Source: Aurelia coerulea (taxonomy: Eukaryota; Cnidaria; Scyphozoa; Semaeostomeae; Ulmaridae). From it: a stretch of DNA of 64,000 bases. The notes below the pieces were generated by a model, which had not been told where the DNA came from, made no database searches, and saw only the letters and a program-made list of their open reading frames with translations. A program made the position numbers and the translations under genes. This document shows positions 1 through 11,318 of this stretch, piece by piece; the stretch's first letter is position 1, and each line of letters starts with the position of its first letter. The DNA lies in assembly GCA_039566865.1 (NCBI GenBank), contig CM076954.1:8316001-8380000 (forward strand). The letters are read 5' to 3'.

Positions 1-110
1 CCCGTGTGACCCGTGTGACCCGTGCCAATTTCTATACAAATTCAATAGATATCGCCCTTTAGAAGTGTGACCCATGGTGTTACCCGTGGTGTGACCCGTC
101 AATTTCTTGC
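1..110. repeat. degenerate short tandem repeat, GTGTGACCC-like
   Basis: The first 30 bases repeat GTGTGACCC in tandem, and diverged copies recur near 66-108. This is a simple repeat cut by the window edge. The short ORF running through it has no protein features and is not treated as a gene. From about 110 to 378 nothing else is recognisable. Confidence 0.5.
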
Positions 111-378
111 AGTATCGCTATACTGGTCCACTAATAAATCTTTATTTCATAAAATCGATGATATTTGGCTGCCAGTACATTTGTTTAGTTCGATTGAAGG
201 TGGAAATTCCATGATTTCAGAGCCAAAGGCCGTTTTGATTCATTTCGTGACGTCAAATTGAACAATCAACATCACTAATCACAAAACAAATCACATATCC
301 GGAACGAGCGCCATCGAATTAGTACCACTCGAGTGAAAAAGTTTAAATTTGAGCTCTTATAAAAAATTTTACCCTCAG

Positions 379-641
379 ACAATCCTCGCCAAAACCTCTT
401 GTCACAAACTGAATTTTTCAGCATTTTTCAACAAAAATCTAAGTGCCTACCACTTCAGCGGAAATATCTCGTAAACCCCCCTTCCCCCCAAGTCAATGTT
501 GTTTGTCTTGACTGAGGACACTTGCTGCATGATATTTTCCAAGTTAGAGAATTCAGCAACATTGACTTGGGGGTAAAGGGGGGTATTTGCTCTTCAGATC
601 TACCTTTTCCATTTTGTGACAAGGGTTTTGGCGAGGATTGT
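379..641. mobile_element. MITE with ACAATC-type terminal inverted repeats, copy 1
   Basis: The segment starts ACAATCCTCGCCAAAACC and ends with its reverse complement (GGTTTTGGCGAGGATTGT). The inverted arms run about 30 bases with one indel and continue as a weaker inverted repeat around the CAACATTGACTT core. There is no coding capacity. The same termini occur at 33966-34211 and 35496-35740, so this is a dispersed non-autonomous family. The base 3' of copies 1 and 3 is AG, and no convincing TSD is visible. The superfamily is unknown. Confidence 0.65.
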
Positions 642-793
642 AGCTTTGGTTTTGAGAGGTTTTGGATTAATGCACAGGCATTTTGTCATACTGACATAGA
701 CAGCGAATTTTTGAGTGATTTTTAAGTATTGACTCTGCAAGTTTTTTGGAACAAACTTTTTTCCTCTCTTTAGGCCTGATCAAAGATGTCATC

Positions 794-2154
794 AAACCTG
801 ATCAAAGATTGGCCTGCTGAAATATCTCTCCAAATATCTTCCCAGGCATACTTTAAATGAACTATATAAGCTCTATGTGCGACCTCACCTGGACTATGGG
901 GATGTTATATACCATATCCCGGCTAAAATATGTGAATTTAGGATACCTTTCTCCCGAATTTAATGGAGAAGATAGAGTCTGTTCAGTATTCTGCTGCTCT
1001 AGCTATAACTTGTGCATGGAGAGGAACTTCGCGACAAAAGCTGTATGCAGAGCTTGGCTGGGAATCGCTAAGTTCCCGTAGGTGGAGCAGACGTCTTACT
1101 TTGTTTTACAAGATTGTAAATAATCTAGCCCCTGATTATACAATGGATCCAATCCCTCAACTTCATCAGTCATATTACTCTCTTCGCAAACAGGATGTCG
1201 TAGGGCGAATAATGGCAAGGACGGAAAAATTCAAATCTAGCTTTTATCCTCACTGTCTATGCGAATGGAACGATATTGAACCAGAACTTAGACTTGCACC
1301 ATCTGTTGCTATTTTTAAGAAGAAGATTTTGTCAATTATCCGCCCCCCTGCAAATCCTGTCTTCGGAATTCATGACCCAATATGCTTATCTTTTCTTACT
1401 CAACTTAGAGTTGGCTTAAGCAAATTAAACCTCCACAAATTCAAACACAATATTAGGGATACTGTAAACCCTATGTGCCCTTCGAATGATGGCATTGAAG
1501 ATGCGGAACAATTCTTGTTGCTTTGCCCTTCTTTTGACGCTCAACGACGAGATCTTCTCGCTGGAGTCTTTGATGTATTACGACCGTTTGGACATAGTAA
1601 TTTTTCAAATAAGGTCCTAACTCAGCTGTTACTGTATGGCGATGAAAAGTTCTCTTGCGACCTAAATAGAACTATTCTCAACTTGACTATTCCATTTCAT
1701 CCGCGAAACTGGACGGTTTGAGTAAGGTCGCTTCTAACGAAAGTTGTACACCACGTAACCACATAGTCCCCGTCTGTTTCTTTTTTGTGTCTTTACGTTT
1801 GTAAGTCCGTTGCATATTGGACGGCAGGTGCATGGTGGTTTTTTTCATACTTAAAGAAACTTCAAGATAAGTTTTATCCACGAGTTACCTTTCCTTGCCA
1901 TTACTTAGATCTGACGTCTAATATGCAGCAGACTTAGGTATCAATCGTTCTTATTAACTGTATGTGTTGTTTTAGTAGTGTTCTTTAAGTTTAAGTAGTT
2001 TTTCTTTCCTTTTATCTATGTTAATTCCCTTAGGGTAGACACAGTTTTTTGCTCCCCGGGGGTATTTGTCCCAGCAGTATTGTAAAGTAATTCTTGTAAG
2101 TAGTGTAGACCGTAATATGTATTGTAAAATTTTATTGATTTATAAAAAAAAAAA
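794..2154 (+). mobile_element. LINE-A copy 1, 5'-truncated, with target-site duplication
   Basis: A 5'-truncated non-LTR retrotransposon. The left boundary follows GATGTCATC (785-793). The right boundary is an A-run at 2143-2154 followed by the same GATGTCATC (2155-2163), a perfect 9-bp TSD that may extend by the preceding A residues. The body encodes only the C-terminal part of the ORF2 protein plus about 430 bases of 3' UTR. It is closely related to the copies at 6560-9835 and 20834-23097. The target was apparently the 5' part of the YR gene that resumes at 2164. Confidence 0.9.
809..1721 (+). pseudogene. LINE-A ORF2 C-terminal fragment
   Basis: Translation gives the region downstream of the reverse transcriptase (thumb and C-terminal domain) of a Jockey/CR1-like LINE. 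Landmarks are YVRPHLDYGD at about 870-900 in one frame, then SAALAITCAWRGTSRQKLY and LGWESLSSRRW in the next, so there is a frameshift near 945-960. From 963 the frame is open to 1721. A terminal C..../E..F..C cluster (CPSNDGIEDAEQFLLLC) matches the Cys/His-type C-terminal motif seen in this family. The polymerase domain itself is missing. Confidence 0.85.
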
Positions 2155-2163
2155 GATGTCATC

Positions 2164-2887
2164 TACCGTGATAGCTATTTTTTCCACCCAACACTGAAAT
2201 CATTGAATGAATCTATTCCCACTTTGCTACTTGCATCCAAGAGTAAAAACACAGTTAAAACCTACACTAGAGGCATCAAAACATGGAAGACATGGTCTCA
2301 TCAATTTTCTGAATTATCTTCTTTTCCTGTGAAAGCTACTTCACTTACGCTTTTTATTACAAGCATGGTTCAGTCTGCAGAAAGACTTTCAAAAATCACT
2401 CAGACATTCTATGGTTTGAAATTCCTTCATGACATAACTGGCAGGAAGAACCCTTGCAAAAACAAAATGGCAATAACGGCTCTGGAATCAGCTCTGTTCA
2501 GTCCTGGAATCAGTCCTTCAAAAGTATATCAAACTTGCTGATATCCCCGAGAATTCGCAAGAATACCTATTTAGAGCGATTGCTTTTCTCAAGAAACAAG
2601 ATACTTATAAATTACGTACTAAAGATAGACCAATTTCATAAAGCCGCACGAGAGAAATAGTTTTAGACGCCTTTGATAAGATCGGTTTGAATAAAAAGGA
2701 ATTTGGTCTCCATAGTCTCCGAGCTGGAGGCGCTACAGCTGCTGCAAATGCAGGAATTAAAGACAGGCTTTTCAAACATCATGGGATGTGGAGATCAGAG
2801 AACGCAAAAGATGGCTATGTTAAAGACAAGTTGAGCAGCCTCCTTTCTGTTGCTTTAAAGAGTTTCTTCAGCCAGATACAACAATAA
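2164..2887 (+). pseudogene. tyrosine recombinase relic 1 (DIRS/Ngaro/PAT-type YR)
   Basis: The 5' part (2203-2541) encodes an N-terminal SAM-like core-binding domain typical of phage-integrase-like YRs (TVKTYTRGIKTWKTW). The 3' part (2687-2887) encodes the catalytic C-terminus, with box II HSLRAGGATAAANAG (H-x-x-R) and a terminal GYVKDKL tyrosine. The middle, including the first catalytic Arg region, is missing or frameshifted at about 2541-2686. The C-terminus closely resembles the YR of the Ngaro/PAT-type element at 38834-43815 (HSLRSGGASAAANNG, DGYVKDS). It is a dead fragment of a related retrotransposon. Confidence 0.8.
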
Positions 2888-3456
2888 ACTGCGACAACAA
2901 AATGATTTGGTCAGCCATATGCATTGCTTTCTTCGGGTTCCTGCGCATCAGTGAATTCACATGCGATAATGTTCAGTGATTCCATTCTGGCACCTTAACT
3001 CGTGATGATGTCCAATTTTATCCAAATGCGTCTGACGCAACTTCCTTGAGCCTTAACATTAAGGCATCAAAAACTGATCCATTCAGAAAAGGTATTAACC
3101 TCACCATCGGGGTAACTGGCTCAGAGATATGCCCCGTTAGAGCACTAAACAATTATTTGTCAACAGTCAATATTTCCACAGGCCCGATTTTTGTGTACAA
3201 AAATGGAAAACCTCTCAGCCGTACACTTTTCACGGAAGAGATTAGGAATCTTCTTTCTCTCGGAGGTCTCGAACCAAAACATTACGCCAGTCACAGCTTT
3301 AGAATAGGAGCTGCTACTACCGCTGCCTCTGTCAACATTCCTGATTGGCTCATCAAGACAATGGGTCGGTGGTCTTCTGATTGTTTTGAAAGATATATAC
3401 GGACACCAAAAGACACCTTAATTAACGCATCTCGTCAACTCTTAAACGAAGATTGA
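2885..3456 (+). pseudogene. tyrosine recombinase relic 2 (different YR lineage)
   Basis: Immediately downstream of YR relic 1 is a second YR catalytic domain from a clearly different lineage. Box I reads FFGFLRISEFT (catalytic Arg). After one in-frame TGA near 2979 the frame continues to 3456. Box II is SHSFRIGAATTAAS and the terminal block is GRWSSDCFERYI, so Arg, H-x-x-R and Tyr are all visible. The N-terminal domain is absent. The HSFRIGAATTAA type is widespread in invertebrate DIRS/Crypton-like mobile elements, but which element it came from is not resolved here. Confidence 0.75.
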
Positions 3457-3592
3457 TCGGTCTACGGGGGATTACACGAGGTGTAATTGTGGCGCATGTG
3501 TCCTTCGTAACACATTATTCCCATATACCTCTTCAAAAACACAGAGAAATAAGAAAATCGTTCAAATTATTACAACATGTTTGCCCGCTGTT

Positions 3593-3770
3593 TGTGGGGG
3601 ATTGCTTACTGAGACCAGTGCGAATCACTGGTGCACGTCGTGACTTACGTGTCAAACCGCCAATCACCAGTATGCGATCCCCCACAGTAGTTGGAGTAGG
3701 TAGGATTTCTATGGTTTAGATCACTGGGACCGGTGCGAATCACTGGTGCACGTCGGGACTTACGTTTTAT
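3593..3770. repeat. interspersed direct and inverted repeats downstream of the YR relics
   Basis: A roughly 40-bp unit (GTGCGAATCACTGGTGCACG core) occurs at about 3608-3650 and again at 3726-3768. A short inverted pair (GTGGGGGATTGC at 3596, GCGATCCCCCAC at 3675) lies around the first copy. YR retrotransposons carry split direct or inverted terminal repeats next to the YR gene, so this is plausibly the 3' terminus of the element that supplied YR relic 2. No full structure can be reconstructed. Confidence 0.45.
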
Positions 3771-4472
3771 CAGTGATATTAATTCCCCGATAAAAAACTT
3801 TACTTCTATTATAATTTTCACTGGGTATTAACCCTCTGTCCACGCAGGGGGTGGATCGATAGAAGGGGCGTACACAGTCACGGCTCCTTTCCGCGGAGGA
3901 GCTGTTTTTCAAAATACAAAGAGGACATTTGCGCCACAAGATACATCTCCATACCCCATTTATCGTTGTTTATTATTTGTAGATCGTAGTTTGTAGTTTG
4001 TTTTGATTAATACGCCCATCGAAAGAAAATGATTCCACTTTGGCTAAGCAAGGTTTTATTCTCTAGATTTCAATCTTTACAAGAAATCACCAACTTTTGT
4101 AAGCTATTCCTGAAATAAAGAGACTCCTCTCCTCAGCAAAAAGAACGAACGTAAATTACCGAGCTGAAGGGATTAACTCTTGACACAGATATTAATTCTT
4201 GAAAGACTTGAATTTTGAATAATAATCTGCAAGGACTATTTTATGTAACACAAACTGTGCTTCAACAAAACAAAATTATGCTTTTGATGGTACATTTCTT
4301 GCACCAAGTCATAAACTGTTTCATCAATGTCAGTGTGTCTTAACCATAAAAATATATCCGGCATCACAAGAGCAGACATAGCACTACAAATAGAAGGATT
4401 TAATTCTTTTCATTTCCATTCTATTAGAATTTACGACTTATGCGCCAGACGATTGTACACATATTTTTTTAT

Positions 4473-4795
4473 TAAAGAAACTCAACTCTCAGATTGTCAA
4501 AAAATTAAGAAACTCCAGTAGTGTGAAAAGATACTTAAGAAGCTATTTATTTGAAAAGGAAATCTTTAAAATAATTTTACTTTCTTTTCACTCATTTCCT
4601 GAATCATATTACTTGGAAGGTACTTGAATGATGACTAAACATTAGCAAGGCTTGAAAAGACCTTGTTTTTAAATGCTCACGAGGGAGCAGGTACAGAACA
4701 TGAAGATTGTTATGGAACCAGAAACTCGTAAGAAACTGTAAGTACTCAAAATCTGATAACACTTTTAGTACTGGCCAAAATTCTTAGTTTCTTAT
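4473..4795. mobile_element. AAGAAACT-type MITE, copy 1
   Basis: This segment is homologous over its whole length to 15175-15511. It is bounded by an inverted pair of the form TAAGAAACT / AGTTTCTTA and contains internal AAGAAACTCCAGTA and AGTACT motifs. It has no coding capacity. Shorter relatives sit at 19486-19570 and 49969-50054. From 3770 to 4472 nothing else was identified. Confidence 0.6.
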
Positions 4796-5110
4796 AAAAA
4801 AGATACCTCTAGGCCTATATTCATTGCTGCAAATATTTTTTTACTGTAATCTTTGGTTTTTCTCGAGAAAACCTCACAATTTCTTGCAAAATCACAAACA
4901 AGCATCTTTTCTTGGGGAACCTAGTTTTCCATGTAAACCTACTGATTAACCTGGTTTCTTGGAGTAAAGTACATTTTGGTAAAGAAGAAAAGGTTTTTGA
5001 CAATGAGCCCCCATGCCTCCTACACCTATGGTGAAAGCATTTCTGAGCCTCATACAGCTATATAATTGCTATTCAGTGAAACTGTATTATACCATGACCA
5101 AAACTACGCA

Positions 5111-5182
5111 GATTCTGTTTCATGGATACTTGACACAGACAAGCAAGATTCAGTTTCATGGACACTTGACACAGACAAGCAC
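5111..5182. repeat. two-unit tandem repeat, 36-bp period
   Basis: Two adjacent 36-bp units (core GTTTCATGGA-ACTTGACACAG) differ at a few positions. There is no coding significance: overlapping ORFs in two frames are simply a product of the repeat. The stretches 4796-5110 and 5183-6360 hold no recognisable gene apart from a purine-rich AGAGAG tract near 6079-6102. Confidence 0.6.
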
Positions 5183-6360
5183 ATTTCCCAGAACTCCTAC
5201 TGTATTTTGCAGAAATCATTGTGTTATGCTCAGGAAATCCCTATGATAACCTAACCCCACACAAATAGTTTGCTGCTGGGCTGCATTCCATATATTTAGC
5301 ATCAGAAATTTCTATTATGAAGTTACAGTTTTCCATTTATCCTTCAATTCTTCTTCCAAAAAGTTTGCCTGTGGAATTTACATGGAATGCACCATGATTT
5401 TGCAGCTGTCGAAATCTTGTTTCTCTTCCACATTACCAGGAGGAATTTAAGCTCAGAGGTGCCTGTATTTTTTCATGGATTTTGTAACAGTTCACTCTGC
5501 ATTAGTTTGCACAATGTGTCCTTGATTTCGATACCATCTAGGCTGATCCAGATTGATGAATCTACCACATGTAAACACGTTTTTGCCCCCCAAACAACAA
5601 ATGCTCTGGCTTGTAAGTTTTTTATGCCATCATGATGTCGTTTTAGCTCCAAACCGGAGGATCAGAGTCAAATGATGCAGTAAAAAGTGACATTCCAGTT
5701 ATCATGGCTCCCCAAAAGGCTGCTGTTGACCAGGCCAAAATCGATACCTTCAGAAAATGTCAAATTTCTTGAAATCGGGGCGATGAATCAAAATCTAAGC
5801 GACAGATTGGTAGATTGGCCTTCGCTTCAAAGATTTCAACTTTCACTTTGGTTGCCGAATGTACCCCATGAATACCACCGAGGGAATATGCCCTGCACCC
5901 CTCGGCCACAGCTTCTTCATTGACTTCTAATAATTTACATAAAATCAACAGGGCACCACTTCCGGTGATTTCAGCTAATCAAAAGATTATTCCGCCCTGT
6001 TAGACCAATATCATGTCTGCCACTTATGTGGGAAGTTTTGACAGGGATAGCTGCAGATCAGATTTACACATTTATGAAAGGGAGAGAGAGCGGGAGAGAG
6101 AGTTGTTCCCAGCTGAGCAAAAGGGATGTAAACGAAGGGCAAGGGGCACAAAAGATCAGCTACTTATCGACAAGACCATTATGAAGAATTGTAAAAGGAG
6201 ATATACGAGTCTACTTCACTCGCTATACTTGATGTTTGCATTGTCGATGCAATCGAAAATAGATAATTTTTCTGCTCCATCTTTCTTGATTTTGCAAAAG
6301 CCTTTGATAACAGTATGCTTGTCATACTGATAGGTTATTCCTGTATGAAAATTCGTGCAT

Positions 6361-6416
6361 TATTATTATTATTTTCATTATTATTATTATTATTATCATT
6401 ATCATCATTATTATTG
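6361..6416. repeat. (ATT)n microsatellite
   Basis: An imperfect ATT/ATC trinucleotide repeat lies directly upstream of the LINE-A copy 2 region. Confidence 0.85.
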
Positions 6417-6559
6417 TTCAATATTCACTCGGCGTTGATGTTGACTGCCAGTTAACTGCTGGATAGCAAGCCAAGTCCCTTGGCCTTAGGTGTCCAGTAC
6501 TTTTCTCAGGATCTTTGCAGTTCCTAACAGACACGCTTTTTGTAAAAGTTCTGTGCTGC

Positions 6560-7300
6560 ATTCCGCTTCAATTTTCTTCAACCAATTCTCAAAGTTCTTT
6601 CATAAAAATCGCGTTGATTGAGGTATACAATTCCATTCATCATTTTGATGTGATGGCGCTCTCTGAGACTATGTTGGACAAATCAATCAAGAACGAGGAC
6701 ATTTACATACAGGGTTTTAGTAGGGACATTTACCGTAGTGATCACCCAAGCAATAGTAAAACTGGGGGAGTGAGTGTATATTTTCGTGAAGGGCTAATAA
6801 TTAAACGAAGAAACGATCTCGAAATTCTGCAGGAGACAGTTATTGCTGAAATAACCATTTTGAGAAAAAAATTATGTTTGTAGCAATTTATCGAAGTCCT
6901 AGTCAAAATAATGAACAATTCAATGTCTTCATGGATAAGCTGCAAATAATGTGCGATCACTTGCAAAGAGAAAGGCCTTATTCAATCATAATGACTGGTG
7001 ACTTCAACTGTCAATCTACACAGTGGTGGGGGAAGATATTGAAACTTTACAGGGAACTGCTTTGGATGAGCTTCTCGAAACAAACAACTTATACCAGTTA
7101 ATCGATGAACCAACAAGCATGAGGGGTGAAAGCATGTCCTGTATAGATCTTGTCATCACTGACCAACCAAACATATTTATAAAGTCGGGAGTCCACCCTT
7201 CCCTTGATGATCACTGTCAACACCAAATAGTCTACGGTAAGCTGAACATTTCAATACCCCATCCACCCCCATATAAAAGGACGATATGAGACTATGCTAA
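6560..7300 (+). pseudogene. LINE-A endonuclease domain (exonuclease-endonuclease-phosphatase fold)
   Basis: Spread over three frames, the translation shows the landmarks of the LINE AP-like endonuclease: FDVMALSETML (substrate-pocket Glu), GGVSVYFREG, a VAIYRSPSQN block, the catalytic TGDFNCQ, then DLVITDQ and a final LDDHCQH corresponding to the SDH catalytic motif. Frameshifts occur near 6870 and 7025, and a stop near 7287. Residue order and spacing fit a complete domain lacking perhaps its first N-terminal strands. The activity would nick target DNA for target-primed reverse transcription, but this copy is broken. Confidence 0.85.
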
Positions 7301-9786
7301 GGCCAATACTCGCATGATTAGGGGTCTCATTAGTGAAATTGATTGGCAATCAAGATTTGTGGGACTTGGTTCGAATGAAATGACAGAATTGTCCACTAGC
7401 ACCATATTTGCAATTCTTTCTGCAAATATTCCAAATAGAATAATAAAGGTCGATGGCAAGGATCCACCATGGATTACTTCTGAATTAAAAACTGCGATAA
7501 AACGCAAGCATAGGATCTTCAGAAAATACAAAGATCGTGGCTTGGAGGAAGGTTGGAGGACTGGAATCTAGTTAAAGAAGTCCGAAATGAAACTTCTAGA
7601 TTGATCACCAAAGCTAAAGAGAACTACTTTGTGACCATGGGCCGTAAGTTGTCTTATCCTAACCAAGGTATTAAGGCTTACTGGGCGATTCTAAACAGAT
7701 TGATAAATAAGAAAAAACCTTGAATATCCCTTCGTTACTTGAAAATGGAATGTTCGTGACTAATTTACAAACAAAAGCAGATATCCTAAATGAGTATTTT
7801 GTTCAACAGTGCTCTACTATCTCGAACAGCCGCACTCTTCCGAACTTTCAACCAACGTGCAACGCTCTTCTGCAAACTCTAGGCATAGACAGGGAAAAAG
7901 TAACGAAACTAATTCGTGTGCTGGACACCACAAAGGCTCATGGATGTGATGACATGTCAATTTCAATAATTAAGATATGTGATACTTCTATCGTTGAACC
8001 ATTGTGCTTGGTTTTTGAAAAATGCCTTGAAATAAGAATCTACCCCTCCATATGGAAAAAAGCGAACATTATCCCGTTCATAAAAAGAGAGTAGGCAGAG
8101 CAAAAAGAATTATCGTCCAATCTCTCTATTACCAATTTTTGGAAAAATTTTCGAAAAAATCATTTTTGATGTATTTTATTGTCATCTGTGAGACCATGGG
8201 CTAATAGCACCACATCAGTCTGGATTTCGACCTGGTGATTCAACGATCAACCAACTTTTATCTCTCACTCATAAAATTTACTGTGCTTTTGAGGAAATTC
8301 CTTCTAGAGAAACAAGAGCAGTCTTTCTGGACTTGTCGAAGGCCTTTGATAGAGTTTGGCATGAGGGGTTACTTTATAAGCTCAAATGTAGCGGTGTATC
8401 TGGAGATCTCTTGACCTTAATCCAAATTTTTTAACTAATCGCCAGCAACGAGTTGTGCTGAATGGGAAAAGCTCACGATGGGCTACAGTATCTGCAGGGG
8501 TTCCACAAGGCTCTGCTTTAGGTCCTTTGTTCTTCCTGGTTTACATAAATGACATTGTTGACAACGTTCATTGTGATATTAAGCTTTTTGCTGACGACAC
8601 GTCACTCTTCTCCGTTGTTCGGAATGATAGATCAAGTGAGGAACTAAACATTGATCTTGAGAGATTGCGTTTATGGTCCTGGCAATGGAAAATGCACTTC
8701 AATGCGGAAAAAACAGAAGAAGTGATATTCTCCACAAAAAGGAATGTACCCTTCCACGATGTCTTAAAACTAGGAAATGAAGAAATTGATAGAAAAACAG
8801 AGCACAAGCACATCGGAATGATCCTTGACTCTAGGTTAAGTTTTCAAAGCCATATCAGGGAGGCTTTACTCAAGGCGAGGAGAGGGATAGGAATGATAGG
8901 GTACATTTCCAAATACGTGTCTAGAAATGTGCTTGATCAAGTTTACAAGCTTTATGTAAGACCCCATCTCGACTATGGTGACATTATCTACCATAGGTAT
9001 GACCCAGATATGAGATTAAACGTCACAAAACGACTCGAACAAACCCAGTATCATGCTGCATTAGCCGTAACTAGGGCATGGAGAGGTACAAATAGGCAAA
9101 AACTGTACGATGAACTAGGTTGGGAAGATCTATATCACAGAAGATGGTATAGACGCTTGTGTCATTTTTACAATCTACGAAAGACAGGTTCACCAGGGTA
9201 CCTATTTGCTGAAATACCACCTGAACGTGAGGAATCATACAACCTAAGACATCCTCGAGTATACGACCAGAATAACGGAAGAACTATTCGTTTCTCGCAT
9301 ACATACTTTCAAAATGTTCTTTATGAATGGAATCTGCTAGACCGTGACATCAAAAATTCACAATCCATATCTGAGTTTAAACAGAAACTACTTGCAATCA
9401 TAAGACCATCTAGAAACCCTGTTTATGATGTCTTTGATATAGAAGGTATCAAAAAGTTGAAAAAGCTGCGTGTGAACTTCAGCGCGTTAAATGAGCACAG
9501 ATATCGACACAGCTTTGATTGTAGAAGCCCAATTATCGTGTGTGGGAGAGGTGTCGAGGATAACAAACACTTTCTCTTGCACGGCCACCAGTTTGATTTG
9601 ATGCGCAGAGATCTCTTTCGCCTGCTCACCACCTCTGGTATTGACATAAATGAACTGGATTCAAGTACACTGTGCAATTTGCTTCTGTTTGGGAGCCAAG
9701 ATTTAAACATAATTGAAAACAGAATCATCATAGGAGCAACAATTTCTTTCATTGAAGCAACAGAGCGTTTTTATCTCAAAACGTAG
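7300..9786 (+). pseudogene. LINE-A reverse transcriptase and C-terminal domain
   Basis: The linker (PPWITSELKTAIKRKHR) is followed by fingers (NYRPISLLPIFGK near 8107-8145), FRPGDSTINQLL, palm motif A (FLDLSKAFDRVWH near 8326-8361), and motifs B and C in the long open frame 8455-9786 (GVPQGSALGPLFF, then LFADDTSLF near 8584-8610). The catalytic Asp residues are therefore retained. The frame shifts several times between 7300 and 8455 (near 7555, 7722, 8090, 8190 and 8430). The C-terminus carries the SAALAVTRAWRGT-like block and terminal Cys/His region, ending at TAG 9784. The family looks Jockey/CR1-like; the exact clade is not assigned. Confidence 0.88.
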
Positions 9787-9837
9787 AACGTAAACAGCAG
9801 CACCCTTCCCCCTTCCTTTTTTTTAGATTTATCAGGG

Positions 9838-9951
9838 TAACTTGGTACCAAATAGTCAAATATAATGTATATATTTTTATCCACATTGGATCTCAAATTT
9901 TGAAAATCTTAAGTTTTTCTTCATCATTTGGAATTTGGTACCAAGCTACCT
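9838..9951. repeat. short inverted repeat (TIR about 16 bp)
   Basis: TAACTTGGTACCAAAT near 9838 is matched by the inverted ATTTGGTACCAAGCTA near 9936-9951 with one mismatch, around an AT-rich centre. It is possibly a very small MITE, or a structured remnant placed between LINE-A copy 2 and the minus-strand LINE tail that follows. Confidence 0.5.
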
Positions 9952-9959
9952 TACATCGT

Positions 9960-10740
9960 TTCTTTTGTTTGTTAAAGTGTTATAATTGTAAGTGCCATCC
10001 AAAGTAGGGACCAGATGGCCTTGTGTCCTTTCCTGCTTTGGATGGCACAGTAACAAGTAATCTTTTGTGTTTTAATTGTTTTGATGATGATATATAAAAA
10101 AAGTTCTTTCCAACTGTACCCAGAGCCCCAATGATTATTGTTACAATCTTAACTTCCCTCACATTCCATAGCCTCTTGATTCTCTCTCTTCAAGTCTTGA
10201 TAGACCTCAATTTTTTCCTTTTTTTCTTTTCTTTCAATTCTTGTATCGAAGGGACAGGATATGTCAATCAGCAAACACGATCGATCCTTTTTGTTTTCAA
10301 ACACAATGTCTGGTCGGTTATGCTCCAGTCGATGATCTGTTACACTCTCTACTTTATGGTTGTACCATCTATCTCTATGGTCTAATCCTAGTTTCTGACA
10401 CAACTTCCAGTGGACAATTTGAGCTACCTTGTCATGTCTCCAGCCTTTATATTGTACTTGTGCCAGCTGTTGACACTCAGAAACAATGTGTGCAATTGTT
10501 TCATCCGCTTTTCCACACAGTCTGCATTCTTTTGATACATTTTCGTTGTATTTGATTTTCTTTACATAATTTGTTCCCACTGCTTGCTCTTGCGCTGCAA
10601 ACAGAATCTCTGTTTCTTTCTTTAATCCTGCATGTTTTAACCACTTCCAGTTCTTATCATTATCCATTAAATCTTTTGTAGCAGCAGCTGGTTGCCCATG
10701 TAGCGGTTTATCTACCCACCCATTCTTATGCTGTTTTTAG
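9960..10740 (-). pseudogene. C-terminus of a LINE with CCHC and restriction-like endonuclease motifs
   Basis: Minus-strand translation (main open frame 10667-10149, continuing frameshifted to about 10080 and extending upstream to about 10740) gives a zinc cluster CRLCGKADETIAHIVSEC (C-x2-C-x7-H-x4-C). This is followed by RPDIVF and then LLIDISCPFD, a PD-(D/E)xK-like arrangement as found at the C-terminus of R2-type LINEs. Downstream is the conserved VTIIIGALGTVGK block. The polymerase is absent, so this is a 5'-truncated copy. The clade assignment by motif is an inference. A strong hairpin lies in its 3' UTR (separate entry). Confidence 0.75.
9992..10048 (-). other. 3'-UTR stem-loop of the minus-strand LINE fragment
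   Basis: GTGCCATCCAAAGTAGG at 9992-10008 pairs with CCTGCTTTGGATGGCAC at 10032-10048. This gives a stem of about 17 bp with one G-U-type position and a loop of about 23 bases. It lies after the end of the coding region in the sense of the LINE, where reverse-transcriptase recognition structures are known in R2-like and other LINEs. That role here is inferred. Confidence 0.6.
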
Positions 10741-11019
10741 TTCTGTCGTTTCCATACTCTTTGGTCTTTGATTTCATTTTGATCTCAATATTCCTTCTTT
10801 TTCAACCGATCTCATTATTTCGTGATCATTGTTCATCACATACCAGCCAAGACTATTCTCCTCACTTCGTACTTCCTTGTGAACTCATATCTCCGGTGGT
10901 GTTTGGTGGTCGATTTCCAAATGCAAGGTATGTGCATTTAAGTTGAAGGCCAACAAATGTAGCCATGAATTCAAAAAGTCCCGAAATATTATCGTTTTGT
11001 TGCCTTGTTGAGACAAAAG

Positions 11020-11043
11020 GGGGTACTTTTTTTGAGACACCCG
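11020..11043. repeat. solo end of a CCGGGTGTC-type inverted-repeat element
   Basis: GGGTACTTTTTTTGAGACAC followed by CCGG and TA resembles the right terminus of the TA-flanked MITE at 36192-36696. No matching left end is nearby, so this is a truncated or solo end. The surroundings (10741-11318) hold no other recognisable feature. Confidence 0.45.
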
Positions 11044-11318
11044 GTATTACTTACACAAGCATTATCAGTTTATCGGAATCTGATAAATGGTTTGAGATTT
11101 CAAACGTCCTTACATTTTCTTACATACCTGGCATTTGAACGATCAAATTTGATAAATTTGAAAATATTTAGACACCCTGTATATCGACACGTATTTGCTG
11201 ACAATTTGAACAAGATTTCTCATTTTTTTTTAGTTTTCAGTGTGGGGTAACTTTCATGGAGCTTTTTGTCATCATATATTCCTTACTTTCGTTTGAAGTT
11301 TGTGCTTTGTCTCAATAG

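Larger units (their letters stand above)
6560..9835 (+). mobile_element. LINE-A copy 2, near full-length ORF2, degenerate
   Basis: The longest copy of the LINE-A family. It runs from within the apurinic-like endonuclease, through the complete reverse transcriptase and C-terminal domain, to a short 3' UTR with a T8 tract near 9818-9826. The 3' part aligns with the copies at 794-2154 and 20834-23097. The reading frame is broken about seven times. No ORF1 and no clear TSD were found, so the left boundary is approximate. Confidence 0.85.

Noticed and set aside
10880..10921. Upstream exon of the LRR gene ending at GCAAG|GTATGTG
   Set aside because: It would leave phase 2 whereas the 11319 exon needs one leftover base, and the encoded residues show no LRR pattern.
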